A stretch of 64,000 bases of DNA. Origin: Mesorhizobium sp. AR07. Its GTDB lineage: Bacteria; Pseudomonadota; Alphaproteobacteria; Rhizobiales; Rhizobiaceae. The position numbers and the translations under genes were made by a program. A model generated the notes under the pieces. It was not told where the DNA came from. It saw nothing but the letters and a program-made list of their open reading frames with translations, and ran no database searches. Location of the stretch: the NCBI RefSeq assembly GCF_024746815.1, contig NZ_CP080525.1, forward strand, positions 186,001 through 250,000, written 5' to 3'. Shown piece by piece: positions 53,743 to 62,796 of this stretch; within the stretch, counting starts at the first letter, position 1; the number at the start of each line of letters is the position of its first letter.

Positions 53743-53755
53743 AAGCTGAGCTTAT
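53741..53755. promoter_or_regulatory. T-N11-A palindrome at the LysR/mttB divergent promoter
   Basis: ATAAGCT-G-AGCTTAT is a perfect palindrome holding the LysR consensus T-N11-A (53742-53754). It covers the LysR start codon and is 78 bases from the mttB start, which fits autorepression and activation of mttB. Confidence 0.65.
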
Positions 53756-53832
53756 ACAAGAGATCAGGATTTTCCAGCGTCACATCGGCATTTTGTCTGC
53801 GTAGATTGACTGCGGGAACAGATGGAGGCTCC

Positions 53833-55401
53833 ATGAACGCACCGGCCGCCGAGACGATAGTCGAACCCGCCAAACGCCGTGAGCGCGGCGGTGGCCGCAT
53901 CGCCCGGCGCGAATTGCGCTCGCATGGCTCGGAAGGGCTCAGCCGGCCTTACATCGTCCGCAACATCCCGACCTACGACATCCTGTCGGAAGAGAATTTG
54001 CTGCGCATCGAGGCGACCGCCGACCGCATCCTGGCCGAGATCGGCATAGAGTTCCGCGACGACCCGGTTGCTCTGGCGCATTGGAAGCGGGCGGGGGCTG
54101 ATATCGATGGCGTGCTGGTCAAGTTCGAACCGGGCATGCTGCGCGAAATCCTCAAGACCGCGCCGGCAAGCTTCACCCAACACGCCCGCAATCCCGCCAA
54201 CTCGGTCGAGATCGGCGGCAAAAGCGTCGTCTTTTCGCCAGCCTACGGTTCGCCCTTCGTCATGGATATCGACAAGGGCCGCCGCTACGGCACGATCGAG
54301 GATTTCCGTAACTTCGTGAAACTGGCGCAGTCGTCGCCATGGCTGCATCATTCCGGCGGCACCATCTGCGAGCCGGTCGACGTGCCGGTCAACAAGCGCC
54401 ATCTCGACATGGTCTACAGCCATATCAAATATTCCGACCGCGGCTTCATGGGCTCGGTGACGGCAGAAAGCCGCGCCGAGGATTCGATCGACATGGCGCG
54501 CATCGTCTTCGGCCGTGATTTCGTCGACCAAAACTGCGTCATCCTCGGCAATGTCAACGTCAACTCGCCGCTGGTCTGGGACGCGACGATGACCACGGCG
54601 CTGCGCGCCTATGCCCGCGCCAACCAAGCGGCGGTCATCGTACCGTTCATCCTCGGTGGCGCCATGGGCCCGGTGACCAATGCCGGCGCCATCGCCCAGT
54701 CATTGGCCGAAACCATGGCCGGCTGCGCGCTGACACAACTCGAGCGGCCGGGCGCGCCGGTCATTTTCGGCAACTTTCTGTCGTCGATGTCGCTGCGCTC
54801 GGGTTCGCCCACCTTCGGCACGCCCGAGCCGGCGATCGGCTCGATGGTCATCGGCCAACTGGCGCGGCGGTTGAACCTGCCGCTGCGATGTTCCGGCAAC
54901 TTCACCACGTCGAAACTGCCCGACGCGCATGCGATGAACGAAGGCACCATGTCGATGCTGGCGGCGGTGCATTGCGGCGCCAATTTCATCCTGCATTCGG
55001 CCGGGTTCCTCGACGGGCTATTGTCGATGTCCTACGAAAAATTCGTCATGGACGCCGATTTCTGCGGCGCGCTGCACACCTATCTCGATGGCGTCAAGAT
55101 CGACGATAACCAGCTGGCGCTCGACGCCTTCAGGGAAGTCGGGCCGGGCAGCCATTTCTTCGGTTCGGCCCACACGCTGGCCAATTATGAGACGGCATTC
55201 TGGGATTCCGAGATCGCCGACAACGAGCCTTACGAGAAGTGGGAAGCGGCCGGATCGGAAGATGCCGCCATCCGCGCCAACCGGCGCTGGAAGAAGGCGC
55301 TGGCCGAATACCAGGCGCCGCCGCTCGATCCTGAAATAGACGAGGCACTGCAGGATTTCATGAGCCGTAAAAAGCTCGAAATGGCGGATGCCTGGTACTG
55401 A
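53833..55401 (+). CDS. Trimethylamine methyltransferase family protein (non-pyrrolysine MttB)
   Basis: A 522-residue protein of the MttB superfamily, TIM-barrel methyltransferases that move a methyl group from a quaternary or tertiary amine to a corrinoid. [40 protein letters not shown] and [23 protein letters not shown] are family blocks. There is no in-frame UAG, so it is not the pyrrolysine form; relatives act on glycine betaine, proline betaine or carnitine. No corrinoid protein is in the window. The ATG at 53833 follows GATGGAGG; the frame to 52942 is antisense to the LysR gene. Confidence 0.85.
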   Translation: MNAPAAETIVEPAKRRERGGGRIARRELRSHGSEGLSRPYIVRNIPTYDILSEENLLRIEATADRILAEIGIEFRDDPVALAHWKRAGADIDGVLVKFEPGMLREILKTAPASFTQHARNPANSVEIGGKSVVFSPAYGSPFVMDIDKGRRYGTIEDFRNFVKLAQSSPWLHHSGGTICEPVDVPVNKRHLDMVYSHIKYSDRGFMGSVTAESRAEDSIDMARIVFGRDFVDQNCVILGNVNVNSPLVWDATMTTALRAYARANQAAVIVPFILGGAMGPVTNAGAIAQSLAETMAGCALTQLERPGAPVIFGNFLSSMSLRSGSPTFGTPEPAIGSMVIGQLARRLNLPLRCSGNFTTSKLPDAHAMNEGTMSMLAAVHCGANFILHSAGFLDGLLSMSYEKFVMDADFCGALHTYLDGVKIDDNQLALDAFREVGPGSHFFGSAHTLANYETAFWDSEIADNEPYEKWEAAGSEDAAIRANRRWKKALAEYQAPPLDPEIDEALQDFMSRKKLEMADAWY

Positions 55402-55459
55402 GCACGAGAGAAGGGCGATCAACGCCACGCGTCGGACAATGCTGAAAGGGAGGGAAAAA

Positions 55460-57109
55460 ATGACACTGTTCAGAAGCAACGGCGATCGTGTCCCGGACGC
55501 GATCCTGGCGATGGCCAGGGAGGCACGCGAAGGCGGGATGGACCGTCGCGAGTTTCTGGCGCTGGCAAGCGCGTTCGGCGCCTCGACGGCCATGGCCTAC
55601 GCCATGATCGGCCTCGCCGCGCCAGACCGGGCCCTGGCCGAGGAGCCGAAGAAAGGCGGAACGCTGCACATATCGATGTCGGTAAAGGCGCAGAAGGATC
55701 CGCGCACTTACGACTGGGTGGAACTGGCCAACATTTCGCGCTGCTGGCTGGAGCCGCTGGTCCGTTATACCAGACAGTTCACATTCGAGCCGGTCCTGCT
55801 CGAAAGCTGGGACATCAACGACGACGCCACCGAATATGTGCTGCATGTGCGCAAGGGCATCACCTGGAACAATGGCGATGCTTTCGGCGCCGATGACGTC
55901 GTCCACAATCTGGCACGCTGGTGCGAGAAGAATGTCGCCGGCAATTCCATGGCCGCACGCGTCGGTGCGCTGATCGACGAAAAGGCCGGCAAGGCCAGGG
56001 ATGGCGCGATCACCAAGGTCGACGACAACACGGTCAAGCTGAAGCTGAACGAGCCCGACATCTCGCTCATTCCAAACTTCACCGATTATCCGGCCCTGGT
56101 GGTTCACCGCACATTCGACGCCGGCGGCGCCGACCCGGTCGCCAAGCCGATCGGCACCGGCCCTTTCGAACTGGTTTCCTATGCGGTCGGCCAGAAAGCG
56201 GTCGTCAAGCGCCGTGAAAACGGCAAGTGGTGGGGCGGTGAAGCGCCTCTCGAGAGTGTCGAGTTCATCGACTACGGAACCGACTTCAACGCCTCGGTGA
56301 ATGCATTCGAGTCCGGCGAGATCGACCTCAATTTCGAGACCCCTGCCGACTTCATCGAGATACTCGACAAGATGGGCCTGGAAAAGTCCGAGGTGGCGAC
56401 GGCGACCACGCTCGTTGCCCGCACCAACATCACCCACAAGCCCTATGACGACAAGCGGGTGCGCAATGCCCTGCAAATGGCCGTCGACAACAGCGCGGTT
56501 CTCGAGCTTGGCTATGCCGGCCGAGGCACCGTCGGTGAAAACCACCACGTCAGCCCGATCCATCCGGAATACTACCCGCTGCCCAAGAAGACGCGCGATG
56601 CAGCCGGCGCCAAGAAGCTGATGGCGGAAGCCGGACAGGCCGACTTCGAGCATGAACTGATCACCATCGAGGACGACTGGCAGAAGAACACCGGCGACGC
56701 GATTGCCGGCCAGCTGCGCGATGCCGGGATCAAGGTGAAGCGCACGGTACTGCCGGGTTCGACCTTCTGGAACGACTGGACGAAATATCCCTATTCCATG
56801 ACGATCTGGTACATGCGCCCGCTCGGCGTTCAGGTTTTGGCGCTCGGCTATCGCAGCGGCGAGGCCTGGAATGAATCGGCGTATTCGAATCCCGATTTCG
56901 ACGCCAAGCTCAAGCAGGCCCTCTCGCTCATCGACGCCGCCAAGCGGCGCGAGGTCATGAAGGATGTCGAACAGATCCTGCAGGATTCGGGCGTCATCAT
57001 TCAACCTTACTGGCAGAAGCTCTACAGCCACATGAACAAGAAGGTGAAGAACTACGGCGTCCACCAGACCTTCGAGATGGATCTCCAGAATGTCTGGCTC
57101 AACGGCTGA
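55460..57109 (+). CDS. ABC transporter solute-binding protein, family 5 (Tat-exported)
   Basis: A 549-residue periplasmic binding protein of the peptide/opine/nickel family. A Tat signal ([19 protein letters not shown]) lies about 27 residues in, after a long N-terminal tail. The mature part has [39 protein letters not shown] and the C-terminal [12 protein letters not shown]. The ATG at 55460 follows GGGAGGG. No permease or ATPase genes are nearby, so it is an orphan here. The position suggests the bound solute is the amine or peptide used with MttB. Confidence 0.88.
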   Translation: MTLFRSNGDRVPDAILAMAREAREGGMDRREFLALASAFGASTAMAYAMIGLAAPDRALAEEPKKGGTLHISMSVKAQKDPRTYDWVELANISRCWLEPLVRYTRQFTFEPVLLESWDINDDATEYVLHVRKGITWNNGDAFGADDVVHNLARWCEKNVAGNSMAARVGALIDEKAGKARDGAITKVDDNTVKLKLNEPDISLIPNFTDYPALVVHRTFDAGGADPVAKPIGTGPFELVSYAVGQKAVVKRRENGKWWGGEAPLESVEFIDYGTDFNASVNAFESGEIDLNFETPADFIEILDKMGLEKSEVATATTLVARTNITHKPYDDKRVRNALQMAVDNSAVLELGYAGRGTVGENHHVSPIHPEYYPLPKKTRDAAGAKKLMAEAGQADFEHELITIEDDWQKNTGDAIAGQLRDAGIKVKRTVLPGSTFWNDWTKYPYSMTIWYMRPLGVQVLALGYRSGEAWNESAYSNPDFDAKLKQALSLIDAAKRREVMKDVEQILQDSGVIIQPYWQKLYSHMNKKVKNYGVHQTFEMDLQNVWLNG

Positions 57110-57172
57110 AACAAGGCGCCGCGGGACTTCATGAGTCGCAAAAAAGCCGATATGCAGGATACGTGGTGTTGA
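57110..57172 (+). pseudogene. Remnant of an mttB C-terminus
   Basis: The frame reads NKAPRDFMSRKKADMQDTWC then TGA (57170-57172). The intact MttB-type protein ends [20 protein letters not shown]. The DFMSRKK block and the E/D-M-x-D-x-W pattern match, and nothing upstream fits, so this is the tail of a second mttB copy lost by deletion or replaced by the solute-binding gene. Confidence 0.6.
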
Positions 57173-57205
57173 TCGCTTCAAGCCATCAAAAGCCGGAGAT
57201 TCTGC

Positions 57206-57679
57206 ATGAGACTGACAGTGCTCGTTGTCGCCCTTGCGGTAGCCGTGCCCACGGCCGCCTTCGCCGGACCGGCGTCCGACGAGGTGAAGTTCTTCTATGT
57301 GCCGGCGGTCAAGTTCGAGGCCGACGAACAATACCGGGATCGCTTCACCGAGCCGGTGACGAAACTGTTCGATCTGAACGACCAGGCGATCAAGAAAAAC
57401 CCAGGCGAAGTCGCCTGCATCGACTTCGACCCTGGTCTCGACGCCCAGGATTTCGATCAGAAGACCGTCTCGAAAACGCTGAAACTGGTTGAGAAGTTGG
57501 ATGGCGACAACGCCGAGGTTACAGCATCCTTCAGCCTTCTTTCCGAAGGCGATGATTCCAAACGTGACATGGTCTGGTCGCTCAAGAAGATCGACGGCAA
57601 GTGGAAGATATCGGACATCGCCTCGAAGACCAGCGACTGGAAGCTCAGCACGCTGGAATGCATGGCCGGCCAGGATTGA
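57206..57679 (+). CDS. Secreted DUF3828-like protein, paralogue 1
   Basis: A 157-residue protein with a signal peptide (MRLTVLVVALAVAVPTAAFA, cut before GPASD). The mature part, EVKFFYVPAVKFEADEQYRD, then CIDFDP and VWSLKKIDGKWKISDIAS, fits a small cystatin/NTF2-like domain of the DUF3828 kind. It is a homologue of the next protein (shared LDxxDxD, LKxxE, F/WKxKKxDxxWKIxDxxS). The ATG at 57206 has GGAG seven bases before it. Role unknown. Confidence 0.72.
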   Translation: MRLTVLVVALAVAVPTAAFAGPASDEVKFFYVPAVKFEADEQYRDRFTEPVTKLFDLNDQAIKKNPGEVACIDFDPGLDAQDFDQKTVSKTLKLVEKLDGDNAEVTASFSLLSEGDDSKRDMVWSLKKIDGKWKISDIASKTSDWKLSTLECMAGQD

Positions 57680-57683
57680 TGCG

Positions 57684-58298
57684 ATGGCCCGTCGCCCGTC
57701 CCTGGCACTGTCGACCGTGTGCCTGCTGGCGGTGGGGCTGAGCGCCGCGGCCGCGCAAGGACTGTTTGGCGCGCCGCCGGCAAATGCGCCGGCTGACACC
57801 GCGCCAGCCGACGGCGGGGCACCGCCGGCAAACGCACCCGGCGGAGCCGTGGAACCGGCAACGCCGCCGGTTGGATGGTCTCCGGCCGAAGCCGCGCCCG
57901 CCGCACCGATCCAACCGGGTTCGCCGACAGCCGTGGTGCGACCGTTTTACGATCAGGTCGGGCTGGAGATCGATCCGGCGCAGCGCAGCCATTTCATCGA
58001 TCCGGCGAAAACCGTGCTCGACAAGAGCGATGCGCTGCGCAAATCGGGACAGGGCGAGTGTCTCGATCCCAACATGGCGCTGGACAATGCCGACTATGAC
58101 AAGGCCGGGATCGACAAGAGCCTGAAGACGCTTGAAGCCATCAATGGCGACCAGGCCAAGGTCATCGTCGCTTTCGTCGTCGCGGGCAATCCGCACCGGC
58201 TGGAATGGAAGTTCAAGAAGGTCGACGCCGACTGGAAGATCACGGACCTGCTGTCGGTGACCGGCGAATGGGCGCTCAGCCAGTACCAGTGCGAATGA
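57684..58298 (+). CDS. Secreted DUF3828-like protein, paralogue 2 (Pro/Ala-rich linker)
   Basis: A 204-residue protein with signal peptide (LALSTVCLLAVGLSAAAAQG) and a Pro/Ala/Gly linker of about 60 residues with PPANAP repeats, then the same domain as its upstream neighbour (PFYDQVGLEIDPAQ, CLDPNMALDNADYDK, LEWKFKKVDADWKITDLLS). It ends YQCE, with Cys at the same place as the paralogue's EC. The start ATG at 57684 is four bases after the upstream stop, so both are coexpressed. Confidence 0.72.
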   Translation: MARRPSLALSTVCLLAVGLSAAAAQGLFGAPPANAPADTAPADGGAPPANAPGGAVEPATPPVGWSPAEAAPAAPIQPGSPTAVVRPFYDQVGLEIDPAQRSHFIDPAKTVLDKSDALRKSGQGECLDPNMALDNADYDKAGIDKSLKTLEAINGDQAKVIVAFVVAGNPHRLEWKFKKVDADWKITDLLSVTGEWALSQYQCE

Positions 58299-58306
58299 AC
58301 GGGAAA

Positions 58307-58768
58307 CTAGCCGCGCCCGCGATAGGGCGCGACCCCGGTGTCGGGCAGCCAGGCGCCTTCCGGCGGCGCGCCGGTCTGCCAGAACACGTCGATCGGAATG
58401 CCGCCGCGCGGAAACCAGTAGCCGCCGATGCGCAGCCACAGCGGCTTGGTCGCCGCCACGATGCGGCGGCCGATCATGACGGTGCATTCTTCATGGAAGG
58501 CGCCGTGGTTGCGAAACGAGGTCATGAACAATTTCAGCGACTTCGATTCCACCAGCAGCCCGTCGGGGGCGTAGTCGATGACGATATGGGCGAAATCCGG
58601 CTGGCCGGTGACCGGGCACAGCGAGGTGAATTCCGGGCAGGTGAAGCGCACGATCGCCGGCGGTCCGTCGCCGCGCGCGAACGGCACGGTTTCCAGGACC
58701 GCCTGATCGGGGCTTTCTGGCGTCTCGACCCTGGTGCCGAGCTGGGTAAGGTTCTTGGTTACGGTCAT
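58307..58768 (-). CDS. queF: NADPH-dependent preQ0 reductase (unimodular)
   Basis: A 153-residue enzyme that reduces 7-cyano-7-deazaguanine to preQ1 in queuosine synthesis. The catalytic Cys and neighbours are [20 protein letters not shown], the NADPH-site VESKSLKLF, and the structural HxE in HGAFHEECT. Length fits the short QueF form. The ATG at 58768 follows AAGGAA; longer ATGs upstream lack a site. No other que genes are near. Confidence 0.92.
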   Translation of the reverse strand: MTVTKNLTQLGTRVETPESPDQAVLETVPFARGDGPPAIVRFTCPEFTSLCPVTGQPDFAHIVIDYAPDGLLVESKSLKLFMTSFRNHGAFHEECTVMIGRRIVAATKPLWLRIGGYWFPRGGIPIDVFWQTGAPPEGAWLPDTGVAPYRGRG

Positions 58769-58826
58769 GGGCAGCATTTCCTTCGATTTGCCGCTCATTA
58801 GCACAATTTGAAACAGCAGGAAGACG

Positions 58827-60872
58827 ATGACCAGCAACGATCCGCTTCTCCAGCCCTATCAGCTCAAGCACCTGACGCTGAAGAACCGGGTCATGTCGAC
58901 CAGCCATGAGCCGGCCTATTCGGAAGACGGCATGCCGAAGGAGCGTTATCGCCTCTACCATGCCGAAAAGGCCAAGGGCGGCATGGCGCTGACCATGACC
59001 GCCGGCTCCGCCATCGTCTCGCGCGACAGCCCGGCTGCATTCGGCAATCTACATGTCTATGACGACAGGATCGTGCCGTGGCTGGCTGAGCTTGCGGACG
59101 CCTGCCACGAACACGACTGCAAGGTGATGATCCAGATCACCCATCTCGGTCGCCGCACCGGCTGGAACAAGGCCGATTGGCTGCCGGTGCTCTCGGCCTC
59201 GCCGGTGCGCGAGCCGGCGCATCGCGCTTTCCCCAAGACCATCGAGGACTGGGACATGGAGCGCATCGTCGCCGACTATGCCTCGGCCGCCCAGCGCTGC
59301 CACGCCGCCGGCCTCGACGGCATCGAATTCGAAGCCTACGGTCATCTGCTCGACGGCTTCTGGTCGCCGGCCACCAACCAGCGCGACGACGAGTTCGGCG
59401 GCTCGCTCGACAACCGCTTGCGCTTCACCGACATGGTGCTCGATGCCGTGCGCGCTGCGGTCGGCGAGAAATTCGTTGTCGGCATTCGCATGGTCGCTGA
59501 CGAGGACTTCGACAAGGGCCTGTCGAAACAGGAGGGCGTCGAGATCGCCAGGCGGCTGGCCGGTTCCGGCAAGGTCGATTTCCTCAACATCATCCGCGGC
59601 TCGATCGAAAGTGACGCTGCGCTAACCAAGGTCATCCCTGTGACCGGCATGCGTTCCTCGCCGCATCTCGATTTCGCCGGCGAGGTGAGGGCGGCGACAA
59701 AGTTCCCGACCTTCCATGCGGCGCGGATTTCCGACGTTGCCACCGCGCGCCATGCCATCGCCACCGGCAAGCTCGACATGGTCGGCATGACCCGCGCCCA
59801 CATCGCCGATCCGCACATCATCCGCAAGGTGATGGAAGGCCGTGAGCACGAGATCCGTCCTTGCGTGGGCGCCACCTATTGTCTCGACCGCATCTACGAA
59901 GGCGGCGAGGCGTTGTGCGTCCACAATGCCGCGACCGGCCGCGAGGCCGATATTCCGCACATCATCGCCAGGACCGAGGGGCCAAAGCAGAAAATCGTCG
60001 TCATCGGTGCCGGCGCCGGTGGGCTGGAGATTGCACGGGTCGCGGCCGAGAGAGGCCACAAGGTGACGGTGCTTGAAGCGTCGAGCCAGGCCGGCGGGCA
60101 AGTTCGGCTGGCGACGCAGAATCCGCGCCGCAAGGAATTGATCGGCATCATCGACTGGCGGCTGGCCGAGCTCGACCGGCTCGGCGTCGAGATCCGCTAT
60201 GACACCTGGGCGGAAAAGGACGACGTTCTGGCGCTGTCGCCCGACGTGGTGGTGGTCGCCACCGGCGGCCTGCCACAGAACCCGCCGCTGACGGCGGGCG
60301 ACAATCTCGTCACCTCGAGCTGGGACATCATGGCCGGCAGCGTCAAGCCGGCCGAAAACGTGCTGCTTTTCGACGACAATGGCGGCCATCAGGGCATGGG
60401 CGCGGCCGAACTGATCGCCAATGCCGGCTCGAAACTCGAACTTGTCTCGCCGGAGCGCTTCTTTGCCCCGGAAATGGGCGGCATGAACCACGTGCCCTAC
60501 ATGCGCGCCTTCCAGGAAAAAGGCGTCACCATCACCATCAACACGCGGCTGCGCTCGGTGCGGCGTGAGGGCAATCAACTGGTAGCCGAACTGGCTTCGG
60601 ATTTCGCCGAGGGCTGGCGCGGCGAGCGCTGGGTCGACCAAATTGTGGTCGAGCACGGCACGCTGCCGCTCGACGATCTTTATTTGTCCCTGAAGCCGCT
60701 GTCGAAGAATGGCGGCGCGGTGGATTATGAGCGGCTGGTCAGCGGCGGCGACATCTTTCCCAAGCGCAACCCGCAAGGTGGCTTCGTGATGTTCCGCATC
60801 GGCGACGCCGTCGCCTCGCGCAACATCCATGCCGCCATCTATGACGGCATCAGGTTCGGTTTGCGGATCTGA
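58827..60872 (+). CDS. NADH:flavin oxidoreductase, DgcA/TMADH-like
   Basis: A 681-residue flavoprotein of the trimethylamine-dehydrogenase/old-yellow-enzyme family: an N-terminal FMN barrel ([37 protein letters not shown]), a Fe-S region, then an FAD/NADH domain ([19 protein letters not shown]). The Fe-S cluster cysteines read C-V-G-A-T-Y-C then C, so the second of four is Ala. It resembles DgcA (dimethylglycine demethylase) and would suit betaine breakdown with MttB. The ATG at 58827 follows AGGAAG. Confidence 0.82.
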   Translation: MTSNDPLLQPYQLKHLTLKNRVMSTSHEPAYSEDGMPKERYRLYHAEKAKGGMALTMTAGSAIVSRDSPAAFGNLHVYDDRIVPWLAELADACHEHDCKVMIQITHLGRRTGWNKADWLPVLSASPVREPAHRAFPKTIEDWDMERIVADYASAAQRCHAAGLDGIEFEAYGHLLDGFWSPATNQRDDEFGGSLDNRLRFTDMVLDAVRAAVGEKFVVGIRMVADEDFDKGLSKQEGVEIARRLAGSGKVDFLNIIRGSIESDAALTKVIPVTGMRSSPHLDFAGEVRAATKFPTFHAARISDVATARHAIATGKLDMVGMTRAHIADPHIIRKVMEGREHEIRPCVGATYCLDRIYEGGEALCVHNAATGREADIPHIIARTEGPKQKIVVIGAGAGGLEIARVAAERGHKVTVLEASSQAGGQVRLATQNPRRKELIGIIDWRLAELDRLGVEIRYDTWAEKDDVLALSPDVVVVATGGLPQNPPLTAGDNLVTSSWDIMAGSVKPAENVLLFDDNGGHQGMGAAELIANAGSKLELVSPERFFAPEMGGMNHVPYMRAFQEKGVTITINTRLRSVRREGNQLVAELASDFAEGWRGERWVDQIVVEHGTLPLDDLYLSLKPLSKNGGAVDYERLVSGGDIFPKRNPQGGFVMFRIGDAVASRNIHAAIYDGIRFGLRI

Positions 60873-61007
60873 AAGTCATCATCGCGGAATTGGTGGCGCG
60901 CGGCCGGACCTGCATACGAGAGCCCGTGTACGTCGATCGGACCGCGCGCCCGCACGTCATTGGCTCATCGCCAGACAACGTACGATTCTGTGAATTTGTG
61001 CCGCGTC

Positions 61008-61419
61008 TCAGACCATCCTCGCGATGGCCATGCACAGTACGGTGACGACCAGCAGCCATGCGGCGATGCGTTCGCCCGCCGCCATTCTGGCGCGCAGTTG
61101 CGTTTCGGTTTCCGCATTCGCGCCGGCAAGCCGTCTGCTGGGCGCTCCGACCATAGCGCCGAGAACGCCGGCGGCAGCGAAGGCGGTCAGGATGCCTAGC
61201 GCCAGCACCATTTCCATCGAGCCGAAAGAGGCGCCGTGGAAGAAGTACCAGAGCAGCGCCCCGGTCAGGAAAACCAAGCCGGCCGCGCCCATCTGCGGCT
61301 GGATGAAGCGCTCGGCCCGGATGTCGGGATCGCGCGCCAGGGTGATCGTGGTGCCGGCCGGCCCAGAAAACACCGGCCATGACGTGAAGACCGATAACGA
61401 CGATGTAGACATATTGCAT
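61008..61419 (-). pseudogene. Frameshifted small membrane protein gene
   Basis: Two overlapping frames make one protein: MQYVYIVVIGLHVMAGVFWA from 61419, then TTITLARDPDIRAERFIQPQ onward to VVTVLCMAIARMV (61008). The register changes within the repetitive GCCGGCCGGCCC near 61352-61363; deleting one base there would read VFWAGGTTITLAR. The joined product has about 136 residues and four hydrophobic segments, of unknown family. A sequencing indel or a true pseudogene are both possible. It is divergent from a MarR gene that probably controls it. Confidence 0.65.
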
Positions 61420-61453
61420 GATCGAGGCTCCTCTCGTCCGCCATCGCCATGTA

Positions 61454-61467
61454 GTTAGATATCTAAC
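61454..61467. promoter_or_regulatory. Perfect 14-bp palindrome, probable MarR operator
   Basis: GTTAGATATCTAAC lies between the frameshifted membrane gene and marR, followed by a further TTAGAT at 61470. Paired TTAGAT half-sites suggest MarR binding. The MarR start is 67 bases to the right. Confidence 0.65.
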
Positions 61468-61533
61468 GATTAGATGTCAATGTATAAACTGCCACCAGTT
61501 CCATCGGCCTGTCCCTTGTTCTAGTGTCTTGTC

Positions 61534-61962
61534 ATGACACCCTTCGAACGCCCGCCAGTCGGCATGAATCTCGGCCGCACCGCCAAGCTCGTCGCCCAGG
61601 CCTTCGACGCCGCTTTGGTCGAGGCGGGCGGCACTTTGCCGGTCTGGCTTACCTTGCTGTCGGTCAAGTCGAGCAAGCTTGCCAACCAGCGCGAACTTGC
61701 CGGCATGATCGGCATCCAGGGTGCGACATTGACCCACCATCTCAACGCGATGGAGGCGCAGGGCCTGCTGACGCGGCGCCGCGATCCCGTCAACCGCCGG
61801 GTTCATCTGGTCGAATTGACCGCGGCCGGAGAAGCGATGTTCGAGACATTGCGCAAGGCAGCCCTTGGCTTCGACAAGCGGCTGCGGGTGGGGTTGTCCG
61901 ACGAGCGCCTGGCGGAGTTCGCGCAGGTGCTGGCGGCGTTGCGGGCCAATGTGGAAAGCTAG
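61534..61962 (+). CDS. MarR-family transcriptional regulator
   Basis: A 142-residue winged-helix protein with NQRELAGMIGIQGATLTHHLNAM as recognition region and a wing RRDPVNRRVHLVELT. The start ATG at 61534 opens MTPFERPPVGMNLGRTAK. It is divergent from the membrane gene 61008-61419, with a palindrome between. It converges on the deacetylase gene with 19 bases between the stops. Confidence 0.9.
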   Translation: MTPFERPPVGMNLGRTAKLVAQAFDAALVEAGGTLPVWLTLLSVKSSKLANQRELAGMIGIQGATLTHHLNAMEAQGLLTRRRDPVNRRVHLVELTAAGEAMFETLRKAALGFDKRLRVGLSDERLAEFAQVLAALRANVES

Positions 61963-61981
61963 GGCAGGGCTGATGATTGCC

Positions 61982-62722
61982 TCAGTCGTCGTAGCCCTGG
62001 ATTGTTCCAAAAGCGTAGTGGCGCAATTTTAGCGCGGTGATCAGGTTGGTCAGCTTCGTCTTGCCATCAAACCGGTCCTGAAACATCTCGTCATGCATCA
62101 GCAGGATCAGTTTGCGCGGCTTGACGAAGCGGCCATAGCCGAACAGGTGATCGATCTCGCTGACCAGATGGTCGACGCTTTGCACCGGCTCGCCGCTGTC
62201 CTTGTGCACCCATTCGTGGTCCCAGCCGTAGAGATAGAAGCCCGAGGCCGCGACAAACTCGTAATCGGGCTCCTCGCGGCCCTCCTGGGCCAGGCCAAGG
62301 GAGGTGTCGTTTTTCGACATTGAGGGCAGCCGGAACACGTCGCGCCCCGGCAGCCGGGCGTGCACCATTGGCTTCAGGCCGAGCACCGCGTTGGCCCGCA
62401 TCATGTCGGCGACGACGCCTTCGGTGTCGGCGTAGTAATGCTGGTAGCGGTTGTTGGCATGGCTGTAGCTATGGTTGCCGAGCGTCACCTGCGGAAGTCG
62501 CTTGGCGCGCTGGACGAGCGCCTTGTTGGCAGCACTTGCCTGCGCATGCATGCCGACCATGAACATCGTCGCCAGAACCTGCTCGGCTTCCAGCACGTCG
62601 AGGATGTTGCTGGTGCCGTTCAGCGGACCATCGTCGAAGGTGAGATAGATGGTGCGATCCGCCGCATGGGCGGGGGATGCGAAAACCAGCAGTGCCGCCA
62701 GGACAAACCGAAACGGTGTCAT
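61982..62722 (-). CDS. Polysaccharide deacetylase family protein
   Basis: A 246-residue secreted carbohydrate esterase 4-like protein. The signal peptide is PFRFVLAALLVFASPAHA. Motif 1 is TIYLTFDDGPLN (two Asp), motif 2 VTLGNHSYSHANN (HxxxH), and LLMHDE is near the C-terminus as the motif 5 His. The metal-binding set is complete. The substrate may be peptidoglycan, chitooligosaccharide or exopolysaccharide. The ATG at 62722 begins the signal peptide; the frame continues to 62767. Confidence 0.87.
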   Translation of the reverse strand: MTPFRFVLAALLVFASPAHAADRTIYLTFDDGPLNGTSNILDVLEAEQVLATMFMVGMHAQASAANKALVQRAKRLPQVTLGNHSYSHANNRYQHYYADTEGVVADMMRANAVLGLKPMVHARLPGRDVFRLPSMSKNDTSLGLAQEGREEPDYEFVAASGFYLYGWDHEWVHKDSGEPVQSVDHLVSEIDHLFGYGRFVKPRKLILLMHDEMFQDRFDGKTKLTNLITALKLRHYAFGTIQGYDD

Positions 62723-62796
62723 TATCAGCACTATCCGGTTGCGATCACGACAGGCGGCCATGTCCATGACGGCTTGTCAAGGTATCTCGGCAAGGC

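Noticed and set aside
53833..55401. Pyrrolysine-containing MttB
   Set aside because: The frame has no in-frame UAG and no pyl genes are present; it belongs to the non-pyrrolysine group.
55358..57799. Minus-strand open frame of 813 codons
   Set aside because: It spans the antisense of the binding-protein and DUF3828-like genes, with no start signal and shadow-type composition.
60895..60950. GGCGCGCGG / CCGCGCGCC inverted repeat after the DgcA-like gene as a terminator
   Set aside because: The loop is almost 40 bases and there is no T-tract, so I could not support it as a terminator.
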